Shown here: one piece after another, positions 20,819 to 29,403 of the stretch
Position numbering within the stretch: the first letter of the stretch is position 1
Layout of the letters: each line of letters begins with the position of its first letter
DNA from: Desulfovibrio sp.
Lineage (GTDB): Bacteria > Desulfobacterota > Desulfovibrionia > Desulfovibrionales > Desulfovibrionaceae
Assembly: GCA_031272405.1 (NCBI GenBank)
Contig: JAISTW010000027.1
Location: 32,018 to 96,017, forward strand
Direction: 5' to 3'
DNA: 64,000 nucleotides
Made by a program: the position numbers and the translations under genes
The notes under the pieces: model-generated
What the model was told of the DNA's origin: nothing
The model's input: the letters and a program-made list of their open reading frames with translations, nothing else
The model's database searches: none

Positions 20819-20916
20819 GGAAAATAGTCTCATGCGGCAAATGCTGTCGCCGTTTGGGAGCGTTCGGGGTCGCCATGCACTCAAGTGCATACGGATGGAG
20901 CGGAAAGGGAGACGTT

Positions 20917-20984
20917 ATGAAGAAGTATTGTGTCGCCGGATTTGTGCCGGAACAGGACGGCAAGTATTCCGTTAATTTCCCGCA
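20917..20984 (+). pseudogene. HicB-like antitoxin fragment (N-terminal ~22 codons only)
   Basis: 'MKKYCVAGFVPEQDGKYSVNFP' matches the HicB N-terminal pattern with an SD-like AAAGGGA upstream; resemblance ends where sequence antisense to the DUF433 gene begins. Confidence 0.55.
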
Positions 20985-21169
20985 TCCTCACGCTCCAGGT
21001 ACGGAAAATCCCCCAGCAGGCTTTCCTGGCTTTGCCCAGCGCCAATCTGGCTGACAATCATACCGACCGTGACCCGCATACCGCGGATGCAAGGTTTGCC
21101 GCCCATAATCGCCGGGTCTATGGTGATTCTGTCCAGTTCTTCCACACGACGTTCCAGTTTTTTAAACAT
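20972..21169 (-). pseudogene. DUF433-family protein, 3'-truncated
   Basis: 'ITIDPAIMGGKPCIRGMRVTVGMIVSQIGAGQSQESLLGDFPYLERED' is a DUF433 core; it stops at 'AGN*' before the usual last helix. Confidence 0.6.
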
Positions 21170-21303
21170 GGTGGGAGGGCATGGCTGCAATCATTGAATT
21201 CAATGAGTTCACGTGATTGACATGCATCAAGATACTCCGGAATACATCCAGACGCACCCCGAACTAACCCCCTCACTACCCCCCTGTCATCCAGACAGAT
21301 GCC

Positions 21304-21864
21304 TTACTGCAAGGGCGGAGCAGCGAGTTTGAACACGGCGTCAAGGGCAAGGCCACTGAGTTCCGCGACTCTTTCCGGCGACATGCCGTCATTCAGCAAA
21401 CGGCGCGCAAAGTCGCGGGAGGCGTCGGCTCGCCCCTGCTGCATGCCTTGCTGCATGCCTTCCTCCCGGCCCTGCCGTTTGAATTCCTCTTCCCACTGGG
21501 CTACACGTTCCGCAAGCATGACGTTCACCTCCTGTACATCCTGAAATTCCTGAACTTCGTTCGTTATTCCCGAACGCTTGAACACCACACGTTCCAGCCA
21601 GACGACAAAAAAACGGCGGAGATGCAGATATTCCGGCGCCTGCAATTGCGCGAGCAGATCACCGATGAGGCCGCGCATGTCCTCCGGATTCCGGGCGCGT
21701 TCAAGGCGCAGCAGCAATGCGGCAATTCCCTCGCTTTCCCTCAGTTTTTCTTCCGGAACCCGGCTCTCGTCAAGGAGAAAGTAGCGCTGGCGCGGATGAT
21801 CGTCGGCCAGTCGCCAAAGGAAAGCCTGTTTTCTTTTCCCTGGAAACGGTATTTCCATCTCCAA
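21304..21864 (-). pseudogene. Rpn/PDDEXK-type transposase-associated nuclease, C-terminal portion only
   Basis: 'RQRYFLLDESRVPEEKLRESEGIAALLLRLERARNPEDMRGL...REEGMQQGMQQGRADASRDFARRLLNDGMSPERVAELSGL' is typical of the C-terminal half; the catalytic N-terminal half is absent. Confidence 0.65.
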
Positions 21865-21977
21865 TACTTTTTGCCGGAAGGCTGCATTTCGAGGTACAGA
21901 CCGCCCGCGTCAGCGTGACGTTCCAGTTTCCCGGAAACCTTTATGGCTCTAAGGTAAACTTCAGTCAGTGGGGGCAT
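21741..21977 (-). pseudogene. P4-type tyrosine integrase, N-terminal (DUF4102-like) fragment
   Basis: 'MPPLTEVYLRAIKVSGKLERHADAGGLYLEMQPSGKKYWRWKYRFQGKENRLSFGDWPTI' matches the integrase N-terminal domain; it then runs out of frame into the Rpn fragment. Confidence 0.7.
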
Positions 21978-22061
21978 AAAAAACTCGTTTTTGGCTCTTC
22001 GCTGGGGGCATAAGAGAGAAAAAAGGGCAAAAAGCTCTTATGCCCCCACCTTATGCCCCCA
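21969..22061. repeat. Four copies of TGGGGGCATAA (two direct, two inverted) upstream of the integrase fragment
   Basis: Plus copies at 21969-21979 and 22003-22013; minus copies (TTATGCCCCCA) at 22038-22048 and 22051-22061. 22003-22016 and 22035-22048 form a 14-bp perfect inverted repeat. Confidence 0.85.
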
Positions 22062-22121
22062 ACATGTTTAAGCTGTCAAGATTTTTTATGGACAGCATGA
22101 GACGCAAAAATTGAGGAAAAA

Positions 22122-22160
22122 CAAAGGTTCCCAGGTCTTTTGAGACGTTGGGAACCTTTG
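22122..22160 (-). terminator. Rho-independent terminator downstream of tRNA-Ser
   Basis: CAAAGGTTCCCA / TGGGAACCTTTG 12-bp stem; minus-strand U-tract from 'aaaaa' upstream on plus. Confidence 0.85.
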
Positions 22161-22173
22161 TGAGAAATCCTTC

Positions 22174-22266
22174 TGGCGGAGAGAGTGGGATTCGAACCCA
22201 CGTATCGCATCGCTGCGATAACCCGATTTCGAGTCGGGCGCGTTACGGCCGCTTCGCTACCTCTCC
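22174..22266 (-). tRNA. tRNA-Ser(CGA), CCA encoded
   Basis: Minus strand GGAGAGGTAGCGAAGCGG...CCCGACTCGAAATCGGG (anticodon CGA)...long variable arm TTATCGCAGCGATGCGATAC...GTGGGTTCGAATCCCACTCTCTCCGCCA. Confidence 0.95.
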
Positions 22267-22290
22267 GCAGTGCGTTGAATGCCCTTTTTT

Positions 22291-23109
22291 TTACTTTTTG
22301 TCCAGCGCCGCCATGACTTCCAAGGCTTCAGGCTGTTGGGGATCAGCTTTGAGGGCGCGCAGGGCATAGTCTTCCGCCTGGCTTTTCTTGTGCAGGTCAA
22401 GATAGAATTTGGCCATCTTGCCGAACGTGGCCGGATGCCCGCCAAAGGTGCGCAGTATCGCCTTGTAGACGGCCTCCGCCTTCTCGTATTCGTACAGGGC
22501 CACCCAGGCGTTCACCGCCCCCGCGTAGGCGGCCGATTCCCGTGGTTGCGCCTCCATGGCCTTTTCGAACATCTCCGCCGCAAGCCGCGTCTGGCCGGCT
22601 TCGTTCAATATCCGCGCCAGGTGCAGGCATATGCCCTTGTCGTCGCCGAATTCCTCAGCGACGCGCTTGAAAAAGGCGCTGCCCTTGGGTATCTGCCCCT
22701 CCTGCAGGAATTGCAGACCGCTGGCGATGAGGTTTTTTTTGCGCGCGAGCCGTTCCTCGTTTTCCTGCTGCAGGGCCGCCGCGGATTTTTCCTTGAGCAA
22801 CTTCGCCAGACCTTCCAGCACGAGGCACAGTTTGGATTCCTGGCCCGGCTTGAAGGGAATGGACCTGGGCTTGCCCGTGTTGCCGGGATCCAGCAGGGGG
22901 GCCATGCCTGGATGAACCGCGAGGCTGCGCAAAAATTCGGCGATCAGAACGTCCGGCTCGCCGCGCGCGTGCGCCGTCATGCGTACCGTGTCGAAAACAC
23001 GCAGGGCCGAACAGATGGATTCCAGGGCGCGTTCAACTTCGTTGCGACGCAGGTAGCCGTTCGCGCGGGCGATGTCTTCCCGCAATTCTTTGGGGGCTGT
23101 CGTCAGCAT
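22291..23109 (-). CDS. TPR-repeat protein
   Basis: 'MLTTAPKELREDIARANGYLRRNEVERALESICSALRVF...' with TPR-like C-terminal repeats. The longer ORF to 23655 overlaps nadD and is not used. Confidence 0.75.
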   Translation of the reverse strand: MLTTAPKELREDIARANGYLRRNEVERALESICSALRVFDTVRMTAHARGEPDVLIAEFLRSLAVHPGMAPLLDPGNTGKPRSIPFKPGQESKLCLVLEGLAKLLKEKSAAALQQENEERLARKKNLIASGLQFLQEGQIPKGSAFFKRVAEEFGDDKGICLHLARILNEAGQTRLAAEMFEKAMEAQPRESAAYAGAVNAWVALYEYEKAEAVYKAILRTFGGHPATFGKMAKFYLDLHKKSQAEDYALRALKADPQQPEALEVMAALDKK

Positions 23110-23119
23110 TGTTCCTCGC

Positions 23120-23830
23120 TCATGAATGATTGTTGTCCGTCCCGTCGCGCCACCGCGCCGCGGCGATGCCGCGGCAATTTTCCAGCATCCGGCTGACCGT
23201 CGGGGGAACAAGCCAGGCGATGCTGCGTCCGGCAAGCCAGCGGGCGCGGATGTCCGAGGCGCTGACCTCCAGGGTGGGCAGCGGCAAAAAGTGGGCCCGG
23301 CCATCGCCCGGCAGCGCCATGCACAGACTGCCCGGCACAAGCGGAGGGCATTCCCGAGATTCGGGCCAGAGCCCGAGCGTGGCCTCCCGAAAAACATTCC
23401 TGTCCGCGCCGCCGCGCGGCGCCACGACAAAATCGCACAGGGCGGGCAGCTCCAGGCCCCTGAACCAGGTGGGCAGCAGGGAGAAATCCGGCAGGCCGAG
23501 CAGAAAATAAAAGCGCGCCCCGGGCGTTCGTTCGCGGGCCGCGGAAAGCATGTTCCAGGTGTAGGACGGGCCGGGGCACAGAGATTCCATGCGGTTGCAG
23601 CGCAGGCCCGGCACGTCCGCCACAGAGGCTTCCACCATGTCCGCCCTGAGTTCAAAGGGCAGCAGATTGTCGCGATTTTTGTGGGGCGGGGCCGCGCTCG
23701 GCGTCAATTCCACACAGTCCGCCAGAGGGCCGAGCAGCTCAAGGGCTTCCACGGCGAAGCGCAGATGGCCGACGTGCAACGGGTTGAAGCTCCCGCCGAG
23801 AACGGCTCTGCCCCTTGCCTCGCGCGCCAT
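23120..23830 (-). CDS. nadD: Nicotinate-nucleotide adenylyltransferase
   Basis: 'AVLGGSFNPLHVGHLRFAVEALELL', 'ELTPSAAPPHKNRDNLLPFELRADMVEASV', 'SASDIRARWLAGRSIAWLVPPTV'. Confidence 0.93.
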   Translation of the reverse strand: MAREARGRAVLGGSFNPLHVGHLRFAVEALELLGPLADCVELTPSAAPPHKNRDNLLPFELRADMVEASVADVPGLRCNRMESLCPGPSYTWNMLSAARERTPGARFYFLLGLPDFSLLPTWFRGLELPALCDFVVAPRGGADRNVFREATLGLWPESRECPPLVPGSLCMALPGDGRAHFLPLPTLEVSASDIRARWLAGRSIAWLVPPTVSRMLENCRGIAAARWRDGTDNNHS

Positions 23831-25081
23831 TTATTCCCGCACCTGCCCTTGACCGAGCACGACGAACTTGGTGGTGGTCAGTTCCTGCACGCCCATGGGG
23901 CCGTACGAGTGCAGTTTTGATGTGGAAATGCCGATTTCGGCGCCCAGACCCAGTTGACCGCCGTCGTTGAAACGGCTGGAAGCGTTGAGGGCCACCATGG
24001 ATGCGTCCGCCTCCCGCAAAAAGCGCCGCGCCCTGTCAAGATTTTTTGTGCAGATGATTTCCGTGTGGTTGGAACCGTAACGGGCTATGTGGTCGAGGGC
24101 CTCGTCAAGTCCATCCACCACGCGGACAGCCAGAATCAGGTCATGGAATTCCTGCCCCAGATCTTCGGGTTTCTGGGCTGTGGCCGTGGGGCCGAGCAAC
24201 GGCAGGGAGAGCGGGCAGGCGCGGAATCCGACGCCGGCCCCGCCGAGCTTTTCACCGACCAGGGGCAGAAAAGCCTGGGCCATATCCCTGTGCACAAGCA
24301 GGCATTCCAGGGCATTGCACACCCCCGGACGCTGCACCTTGCCGTTGAAGACGATTTCCAGGGCCTGGTCAACGTCGGCCTCCGCGTCGACGTAAGCGTG
24401 GCAGACGCCCTTGAAATGCTTGAGCACGGGCATGACGGCCGCTTCCGTCACGGCCCGGACAAGGCTCTCGCCGCCCCTGGGGATGATCACGTCAATGTAT
24501 TGATCCAGCTTGCACAGCGCCGTCACCGCCGCCCTGTCCGTGGTGGGGACGATCTGGGCCGCGGCGGCGGGCAGCCCGGCCTTTTCCAGCGCCTCGCCGA
24601 GCAGGGCGGCCAGAATCATGTTGGAATGCAGGGCTTCGCTGCCCCCGCGTAAAATGACGGCGTTGCCGGCCTTGAGACACAAAACGGCGGCGTCAATGGT
24701 CACGTTGGGGCGCGCTTCGTAGATCATGGCGACAACGCCCAGGGGTATGCGCATGCGCCCCACCAGCAGGCCGTTGGGGCGTTGCCATTGACTCTCCGTG
24801 ACGCCGACGGGATCCGGCAGTTGCGCCACATGGCGGCAGGCGGCGCGCATTTCCTCCAGAATGGCCGGCGTCAGGGCGAGGCGGTCCACACGGGGCGCGT
24901 CAAGCCCGGCGGCCACGGCGCGCTCCACATCCTCGCGGTTGGCCGCGTAAATGTCGGCCTGCCTGGCGGCGAGCAGGTCGGCCAGGCAGTTGAGCGCGTC
25001 CGATTTGGCGGCCGGCGCGCTTTTGGCCAGAACGCGCGCGGCGGCCCTGGCCCGTTCTCCCAGACGAAGTATTTCCTGCAT
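23831..25081 (-). CDS. proA: Gamma-glutamyl phosphate reductase
   Basis: 'IPLGVVAMIYEARPNVTIDAAVLCLKAGNAVILRGGSEALHSN', 'GKVQRPGVCNALECLLVH', 'STSKLHSYGPMGVQELTTTKFVVLGQGQVRE'. Confidence 0.96.
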   Translation of the reverse strand: MQEILRLGERARAAARVLAKSAPAAKSDALNCLADLLAARQADIYAANREDVERAVAAGLDAPRVDRLALTPAILEEMRAACRHVAQLPDPVGVTESQWQRPNGLLVGRMRIPLGVVAMIYEARPNVTIDAAVLCLKAGNAVILRGGSEALHSNMILAALLGEALEKAGLPAAAAQIVPTTDRAAVTALCKLDQYIDVIIPRGGESLVRAVTEAAVMPVLKHFKGVCHAYVDAEADVDQALEIVFNGKVQRPGVCNALECLLVHRDMAQAFLPLVGEKLGGAGVGFRACPLSLPLLGPTATAQKPEDLGQEFHDLILAVRVVDGLDEALDHIARYGSNHTEIICTKNLDRARRFLREADASMVALNASSRFNDGGQLGLGAEIGISTSKLHSYGPMGVQELTTTKFVVLGQGQVRE

Positions 25082-25181
25082 GTGCGCCTCCCCCCCCCTT
25101 TTTTGACGCGTGGTTTGACAAACAAGGGCACTATGGCGTAGTAAACGCAACGGTCTTGTCTATACAAGGAGATTTTTTTAC

Positions 25182-25868
25182 ATGAATCCGCGAAAGAATC
25201 AAGCCGTCGAGCCGGCCTCGCTGCTGAGCGAAATCCAGACCGAAGTCAGCGCGGAAAGCGCCCCCCTCCTGAATTTTATGCTGCGGCACGCCAACGCCAT
25301 GGTCGCCCTGGTTGTCGGGCTTTTGCTCCTGGTGGCCGGCGTGGGCGCGTGGCAGTGGCGCAGCGGCGTCAAAAACGCCGAAGCGGCGGACGAGATCGCC
25401 CGCGTCTGCACGGCAAGTTCCGGCGAGGCCAGGATCAGGGCCCTCGCCGACCTGGCGCGGACAGCGCCGGACAGGGTGCGGCTTTCCGCATACATGACCC
25501 TGGGCCAATACGCCGCGCAAGACGGGGACGACGCCGCGGCGGCCGAAGCGTACGCCCAGGCCGCCCGTCTGGCCGGCGAAGGTCCTTTCGCCGCGGCCGC
25601 CCTGCTTGCCCGGGCCGGCGCTCTGCTCCGGGCCGGCAACAGCGCCGAGGCCCTGTCTCTGCTGCAGGACGTTGAACAGCGCCTGCCGCAACGGGCCCGC
25701 ATACCGCAACTGCGCCAGATGATTGCCGAAGCGGCGATCAGTGCCGGGCAAAAGGATGTGGCCGCCGCTGTTTACATGGAACTGGCCCAGGCTGCCCCAG
25801 AGCGGGAAGGCGAGTATTTCCGCGCCAGGGCCGCCGCGCTGGAAGGCAAAAAGGATGGGGAAAAATGA
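25182..25868 (+). CDS. Single-pass membrane TPR-like protein (YfgM-like)
   Basis: TM segment 'AMVALVVGLLLLVAGVGAWQW' followed by Ala-rich TPR-like helices. Confidence 0.6.
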   Translation: MNPRKNQAVEPASLLSEIQTEVSAESAPLLNFMLRHANAMVALVVGLLLLVAGVGAWQWRSGVKNAEAADEIARVCTASSGEARIRALADLARTAPDRVRLSAYMTLGQYAAQDGDDAAAAEAYAQAARLAGEGPFAAAALLARAGALLRAGNSAEALSLLQDVEQRLPQRARIPQLRQMIAEAAISAGQKDVAAAVYMELAQAAPEREGEYFRARAAALEGKKDGEK

Positions 25869-27745
25869 GCGCTGTTTCCTCCCCTGACCATCCCCTGCTG
25901 GGCCTTCCCGGGGAACGGCGTCTTTTGCTCGGCAACGAGGCCATTGTGCGGGGCGCTCTCGAGGCGGGCGTTCACCTGATCGCCTGTTATCCGGGAACGC
26001 CCTCCTCGGAGGTTCCGGACGCCTTTTACAGCATGCGCGGCCAGGGCCGTTTCCGCATGGAGTATTCCGTCAACGAGAAAGTCGCCCTGGAAGTCGCCGC
26101 CGGCGCCGCCCTTGCCGGGGCCATGAGTCTGGCGACCATGAAGCATGTGGGCGTCAACGTGGCGGCCGACCCGCTGCTCACGTCCGCCTATATCGGGCTG
26201 CCCGGCGGCCTGGTGCTGCTTTCCGCCGACGATCCCGGCTGTCATTCCAGCCAGAATGAGCAGGACAACCGCCACTACGCGCGTTTCGCCTCCCTGCCCT
26301 GTTTTGAGCCGGCCTCGGCCCAGGAGGCCAAGGACATGACGCGCGCGGCTTTTCGCCTTGCCCGCGAGCTGCAGCAGCCCGTCATGCTGCGCGTCACGAC
26401 GCGCGTCGCCCACATGCGCGGCCCGGTGGAATTCGGCGCATTGCCGCAAACCAGTCCCCTGGTGGAATTTCAGCGGGATCCCGGGCGTTTCGTGCCGGTG
26501 CCCGCCGTCGCCCTCAAGCGGCATAAAGCCCTTGCCGCCGCCTTGGAACAGGCGGCCCGCCTGGCAGAAACAAGCCCCTTCACCCGCTGCAGGGCGGCGA
26601 CCCGTCCTTCCCGTCTCGGCATCATAGCCAGCGGCGTGGCCCGGGCCTATCTGGCCGACGCCCTGACAGAGGGAGGCTGGGAAGACAGCGTCCATATTCT
26701 GGAGCTGGGCGTCACCTGGCCCCTGCCCGTCGAGGCGCTCGGCGCTTTCCTTTCCGGCTGCGACCGCGTACTGGTGCTGGAGGAAGGCGCGCCCCTGCTG
26801 GAGAACGATCTGCGCGCCCTCGCCCAGCGGCGCGGCCTTGCCGCGCTGGTGGAAGGCAAGGACGCCGATCTGACCGAACAGGGGGAGTATTCCACAAGCC
26901 GCGTCCTGCGGCGCGTGTCCTCTTTTCTGGACTGTCCGCGCGCGGTAGCGCCCGCGCGCGGCCCGCTCCGCGCCGTCCGCTCAGATCTGCCCGCGCGCGC
27001 GCCCAATCTCTGCCCCGGCTGCTCGCACCGCGCCGTCTACTACGCGGCGCGGCAGGTCTATGGCGACGCGCCCGTCTACTCCAGCGACATAGGCTGCTAC
27101 ACCCTGGGCATGGCCCCGCCCCTGCGCATGGCCGATTTTCTGGTCTGCATGGGCTCTTCCGTTTCCGCCGGAAGCGGCTTTGCCGCTGTTTCCGACAGGC
27201 CGGTGGTGGCCTTCATCGGCGACTCCACCTTTTTCCATTCCGGCATGACGGGTCTTGCCAACGCGGTCTTCAACCGCCACAATCTGCTGCTGGTCATTCT
27301 GGACAACGGAACCACAGCCATGACGGGGCATCAGCCCAATCCCGGCATGCTCCAGGAAGACCTGGGCGAAGCGGCCCGGCATCTGGATATTGAAGGCGTG
27401 GTCCGGGCCCTCGGCGTGACCGAGTGCGCGCGGGTGGGGGCCTTCAATCTGAAGGCGCTCCTGGGGGCCTTCGCCGACATGAAGGAAAAGAGCGGCGTGC
27501 GCGTGCTCATCGCCGAAGAGCTGTGCGCTCTGTACGCCCGCCGCCGCAGGAAGACGGCGCGGCGGACGGTCGTCGTCGCCCGTCAGGGCGATGAGGCCCG
27601 GCGTTGCCTTGAGCGTTTGGCCTGTCCGGCCTTTTGCCGGGACGGAGACGACGTGGCCGTTGACCAGACGCTGTGCGTCGGCTGCATGGTCTGCCTGCAG
27701 GCCGCGCCGGGGGTCTTCAAGGCCGTTTCACATCGACAAGGATGA
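25865..27745 (+). CDS. iorA: Indolepyruvate:ferredoxin oxidoreductase alpha subunit
   Basis: 'LLLGNEAIVRGALEAGVHLIACYPGTPSSEVPDAF', TPP-binding 'GDSTFFHSGMTGLANAVFNRHNLLLVILDNGTTAMTGHQPNPG'. Confidence 0.9.
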   Translation: MSAVSSPDHPLLGLPGERRLLLGNEAIVRGALEAGVHLIACYPGTPSSEVPDAFYSMRGQGRFRMEYSVNEKVALEVAAGAALAGAMSLATMKHVGVNVAADPLLTSAYIGLPGGLVLLSADDPGCHSSQNEQDNRHYARFASLPCFEPASAQEAKDMTRAAFRLARELQQPVMLRVTTRVAHMRGPVEFGALPQTSPLVEFQRDPGRFVPVPAVALKRHKALAAALEQAARLAETSPFTRCRAATRPSRLGIIASGVARAYLADALTEGGWEDSVHILELGVTWPLPVEALGAFLSGCDRVLVLEEGAPLLENDLRALAQRRGLAALVEGKDADLTEQGEYSTSRVLRRVSSFLDCPRAVAPARGPLRAVRSDLPARAPNLCPGCSHRAVYYAARQVYGDAPVYSSDIGCYTLGMAPPLRMADFLVCMGSSVSAGSGFAAVSDRPVVAFIGDSTFFHSGMTGLANAVFNRHNLLLVILDNGTTAMTGHQPNPGMLQEDLGEAARHLDIEGVVRALGVTECARVGAFNLKALLGAFADMKEKSGVRVLIAEELCALYARRRRKTARRTVVVARQGDEARRCLERLACPAFCRDGDDVAVDQTLCVGCMVCLQAAPGVFKAVSHRQG

Positions 27746-28350
27746 GGCGCATGAAAAAAAACGCGGCGCAGCGGCGTCTGCGCATCTATTTCACGGGTGT
27801 GGGCGGGCAGGGCGCCCTGACGGCGACAAGCCTGCTGGCCCACGCGGCCCTGACGGCCGGGCTGGGGGTTGTCGCCGGAGAGGTGCACGGCATGGCCCAG
27901 CGCGGCGGCGTGGTGGAATCCGCGCTGCTTCTGGGCGGCTGGCGGTCTCCCAGGCTGGATTTCGGCGAGGCCGACGTCCTGCTCGGTTTTGAGCCTCTGG
28001 AAACCCTGCGCGGCCTGCCCTATCTGAAGCCGGGCGGCGCCGTCTTTTCCAGCTCCGATCCCCTGCCGCCCTTGTCTGTTTCCCTCGGCGCGGCGCGTTA
28101 TCCCGATTTGGCGGAAATCGAGGCGGAAATCCGCCAGACGGCGGGCCGGCACAGGTTTTTGCCCTGCCGCAAACTCGGGCTCGCGGCCGGTTCCGCCCAG
28201 AGCGGCAACACGGCCCTGCTGGGCGCTGTCTGCGCGGCCGACATACTGCCCTTTGGCCTGGAGGAGCTCCAGAGCGCGATCAGATACTTTCTTCCCGCCA
28301 GAATCCAGGAAGCCAACCTGAAGGCGCTGAGCCTGGGGGCCGAGGCGTGA
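27742..28350 (+). CDS. iorB: Indolepyruvate:ferredoxin oxidoreductase beta subunit
   Basis: 'RIYFTGVGGQGALTATSLLAHAALTAGLGVVAGEVHGMAQRGGVVESALLLG', adjacent to iorA. Confidence 0.9.
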   Translation: MRRMKKNAAQRRLRIYFTGVGGQGALTATSLLAHAALTAGLGVVAGEVHGMAQRGGVVESALLLGGWRSPRLDFGEADVLLGFEPLETLRGLPYLKPGGAVFSSSDPLPPLSVSLGAARYPDLAEIEAEIRQTAGRHRFLPCRKLGLAAGSAQSGNTALLGAVCAADILPFGLEELQSAIRYFLPARIQEANLKALSLGAEA

Positions 28351-29351
28351 TGTCTTCCCCTGCCGACATTCCGCGGCGCGTCGGGGGCTGTCTCGTCCTT
28401 TTTTTGCTTCTGTTTTTTTGCGGCCAGCGCGTCTGCGCCACGGCCCCGGCCGTGCCCGAAGGGAGCTTTCTGGGCGTCGCCTCCGCCATTCTGTACGATC
28501 TGGACACGGAAGCCATTCTCTTCGAGCAGAACGCCGACGTGCGCATTCCGCCGGCTTCCCTGACCAAGGTCCTGTCCATGTTTCTGGCCCTGGACTATAT
28601 GAGGTCAGATCAGGCCGGTTTTGACAGCCTGGTTTCCGTCAGCCGCGAGGCCGCCTCCGAGCGGGGCTCGCGCATGGGCCTGCGGGAACACGACAACGTC
28701 TCCCTGCGGGAACTGCTGCTGGGCATGGCGGTGGCTTCCGGCAACGACGCCAGCACGGCCGTGGCCGAGTTTGTGGGCGGTTCCACCCCGGCCTTCGTCA
28801 GAATGATGAACGTCAAGGCGCGCCTGCTGGGCATGCGCAACAGCCATTTTTGCAATCCGCACGGGCTGCCCGATCCCGAACAATACACCACGGCCCGCGA
28901 CATGCTTGCCCTGGCGCGCTCCTATCTGCGCGCCTACCCCCTTGCCCTGCGTTTTCACAATACCCACGTGTTCAGGTACCGCGACAGCGTCAGCTGGAAC
29001 AAAAATCCGCTGCTGGGCCAGTATGAAGGCGCGGACGGTCTGAAAACAGGCTGGATACGCGATTCCGGCTACAACCTCATTTTCACCGCCTCCCACGAAG
29101 GCAAGCGCCTGCTGGCCGTGATCATGGGCGCGCCCGACGTCTGGGCGCGCGGCAACGAGGCCTGCCGCCTGCTGGACGCCGGCTTTCTGGTCAGCGGCAA
29201 CAGGGCTGTTTCCGTGGCCTCCGCCCTCTACAACGCGCCCCTGCCGCAACGGACTCTGGATGTGAAGAAAAACGCCCACGAAGCCGGGGTGTATCCCCGC
29301 AAAGGCAAGCCCAGCAGGCTGAAGGGCAAACGCGCCGCCGGGAAACGGTGA
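28347..29351 (+). CDS. D-alanyl-D-alanine carboxypeptidase (PBP5/6 family)
   Basis: SxxK 'PPASLTKVLSMFLALDYM', SxN 'ASGNDASTAVAEFVGGS', KTG 'GADGLKTGWIRDSGYNLIFTA'. Confidence 0.92.
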   Translation: MMSSPADIPRRVGGCLVLFLLLFFCGQRVCATAPAVPEGSFLGVASAILYDLDTEAILFEQNADVRIPPASLTKVLSMFLALDYMRSDQAGFDSLVSVSREAASERGSRMGLREHDNVSLRELLLGMAVASGNDASTAVAEFVGGSTPAFVRMMNVKARLLGMRNSHFCNPHGLPDPEQYTTARDMLALARSYLRAYPLALRFHNTHVFRYRDSVSWNKNPLLGQYEGADGLKTGWIRDSGYNLIFTASHEGKRLLAVIMGAPDVWARGNEACRLLDAGFLVSGNRAVSVASALYNAPLPQRTLDVKKNAHEAGVYPRKGKPSRLKGKRAAGKR

Positions 29352-29403
29352 CGCTTTCCTTCAGCTTGCCAAGCGCCGGCTTCCTTCGTATAGTCTCACG
29401 GCC

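Noticed and set aside
22148-22369. ORF with 'GGESGIRTHVSHRCDNPISSRARYGRF'
   Set aside because: Translation across the tRNA-Ser gene, a classic annotation artifact.
22291-23655. 454-aa version of the TPR protein
   Set aside because: The upstream extension is out-of-frame nadD sequence; the native start is at 23109.
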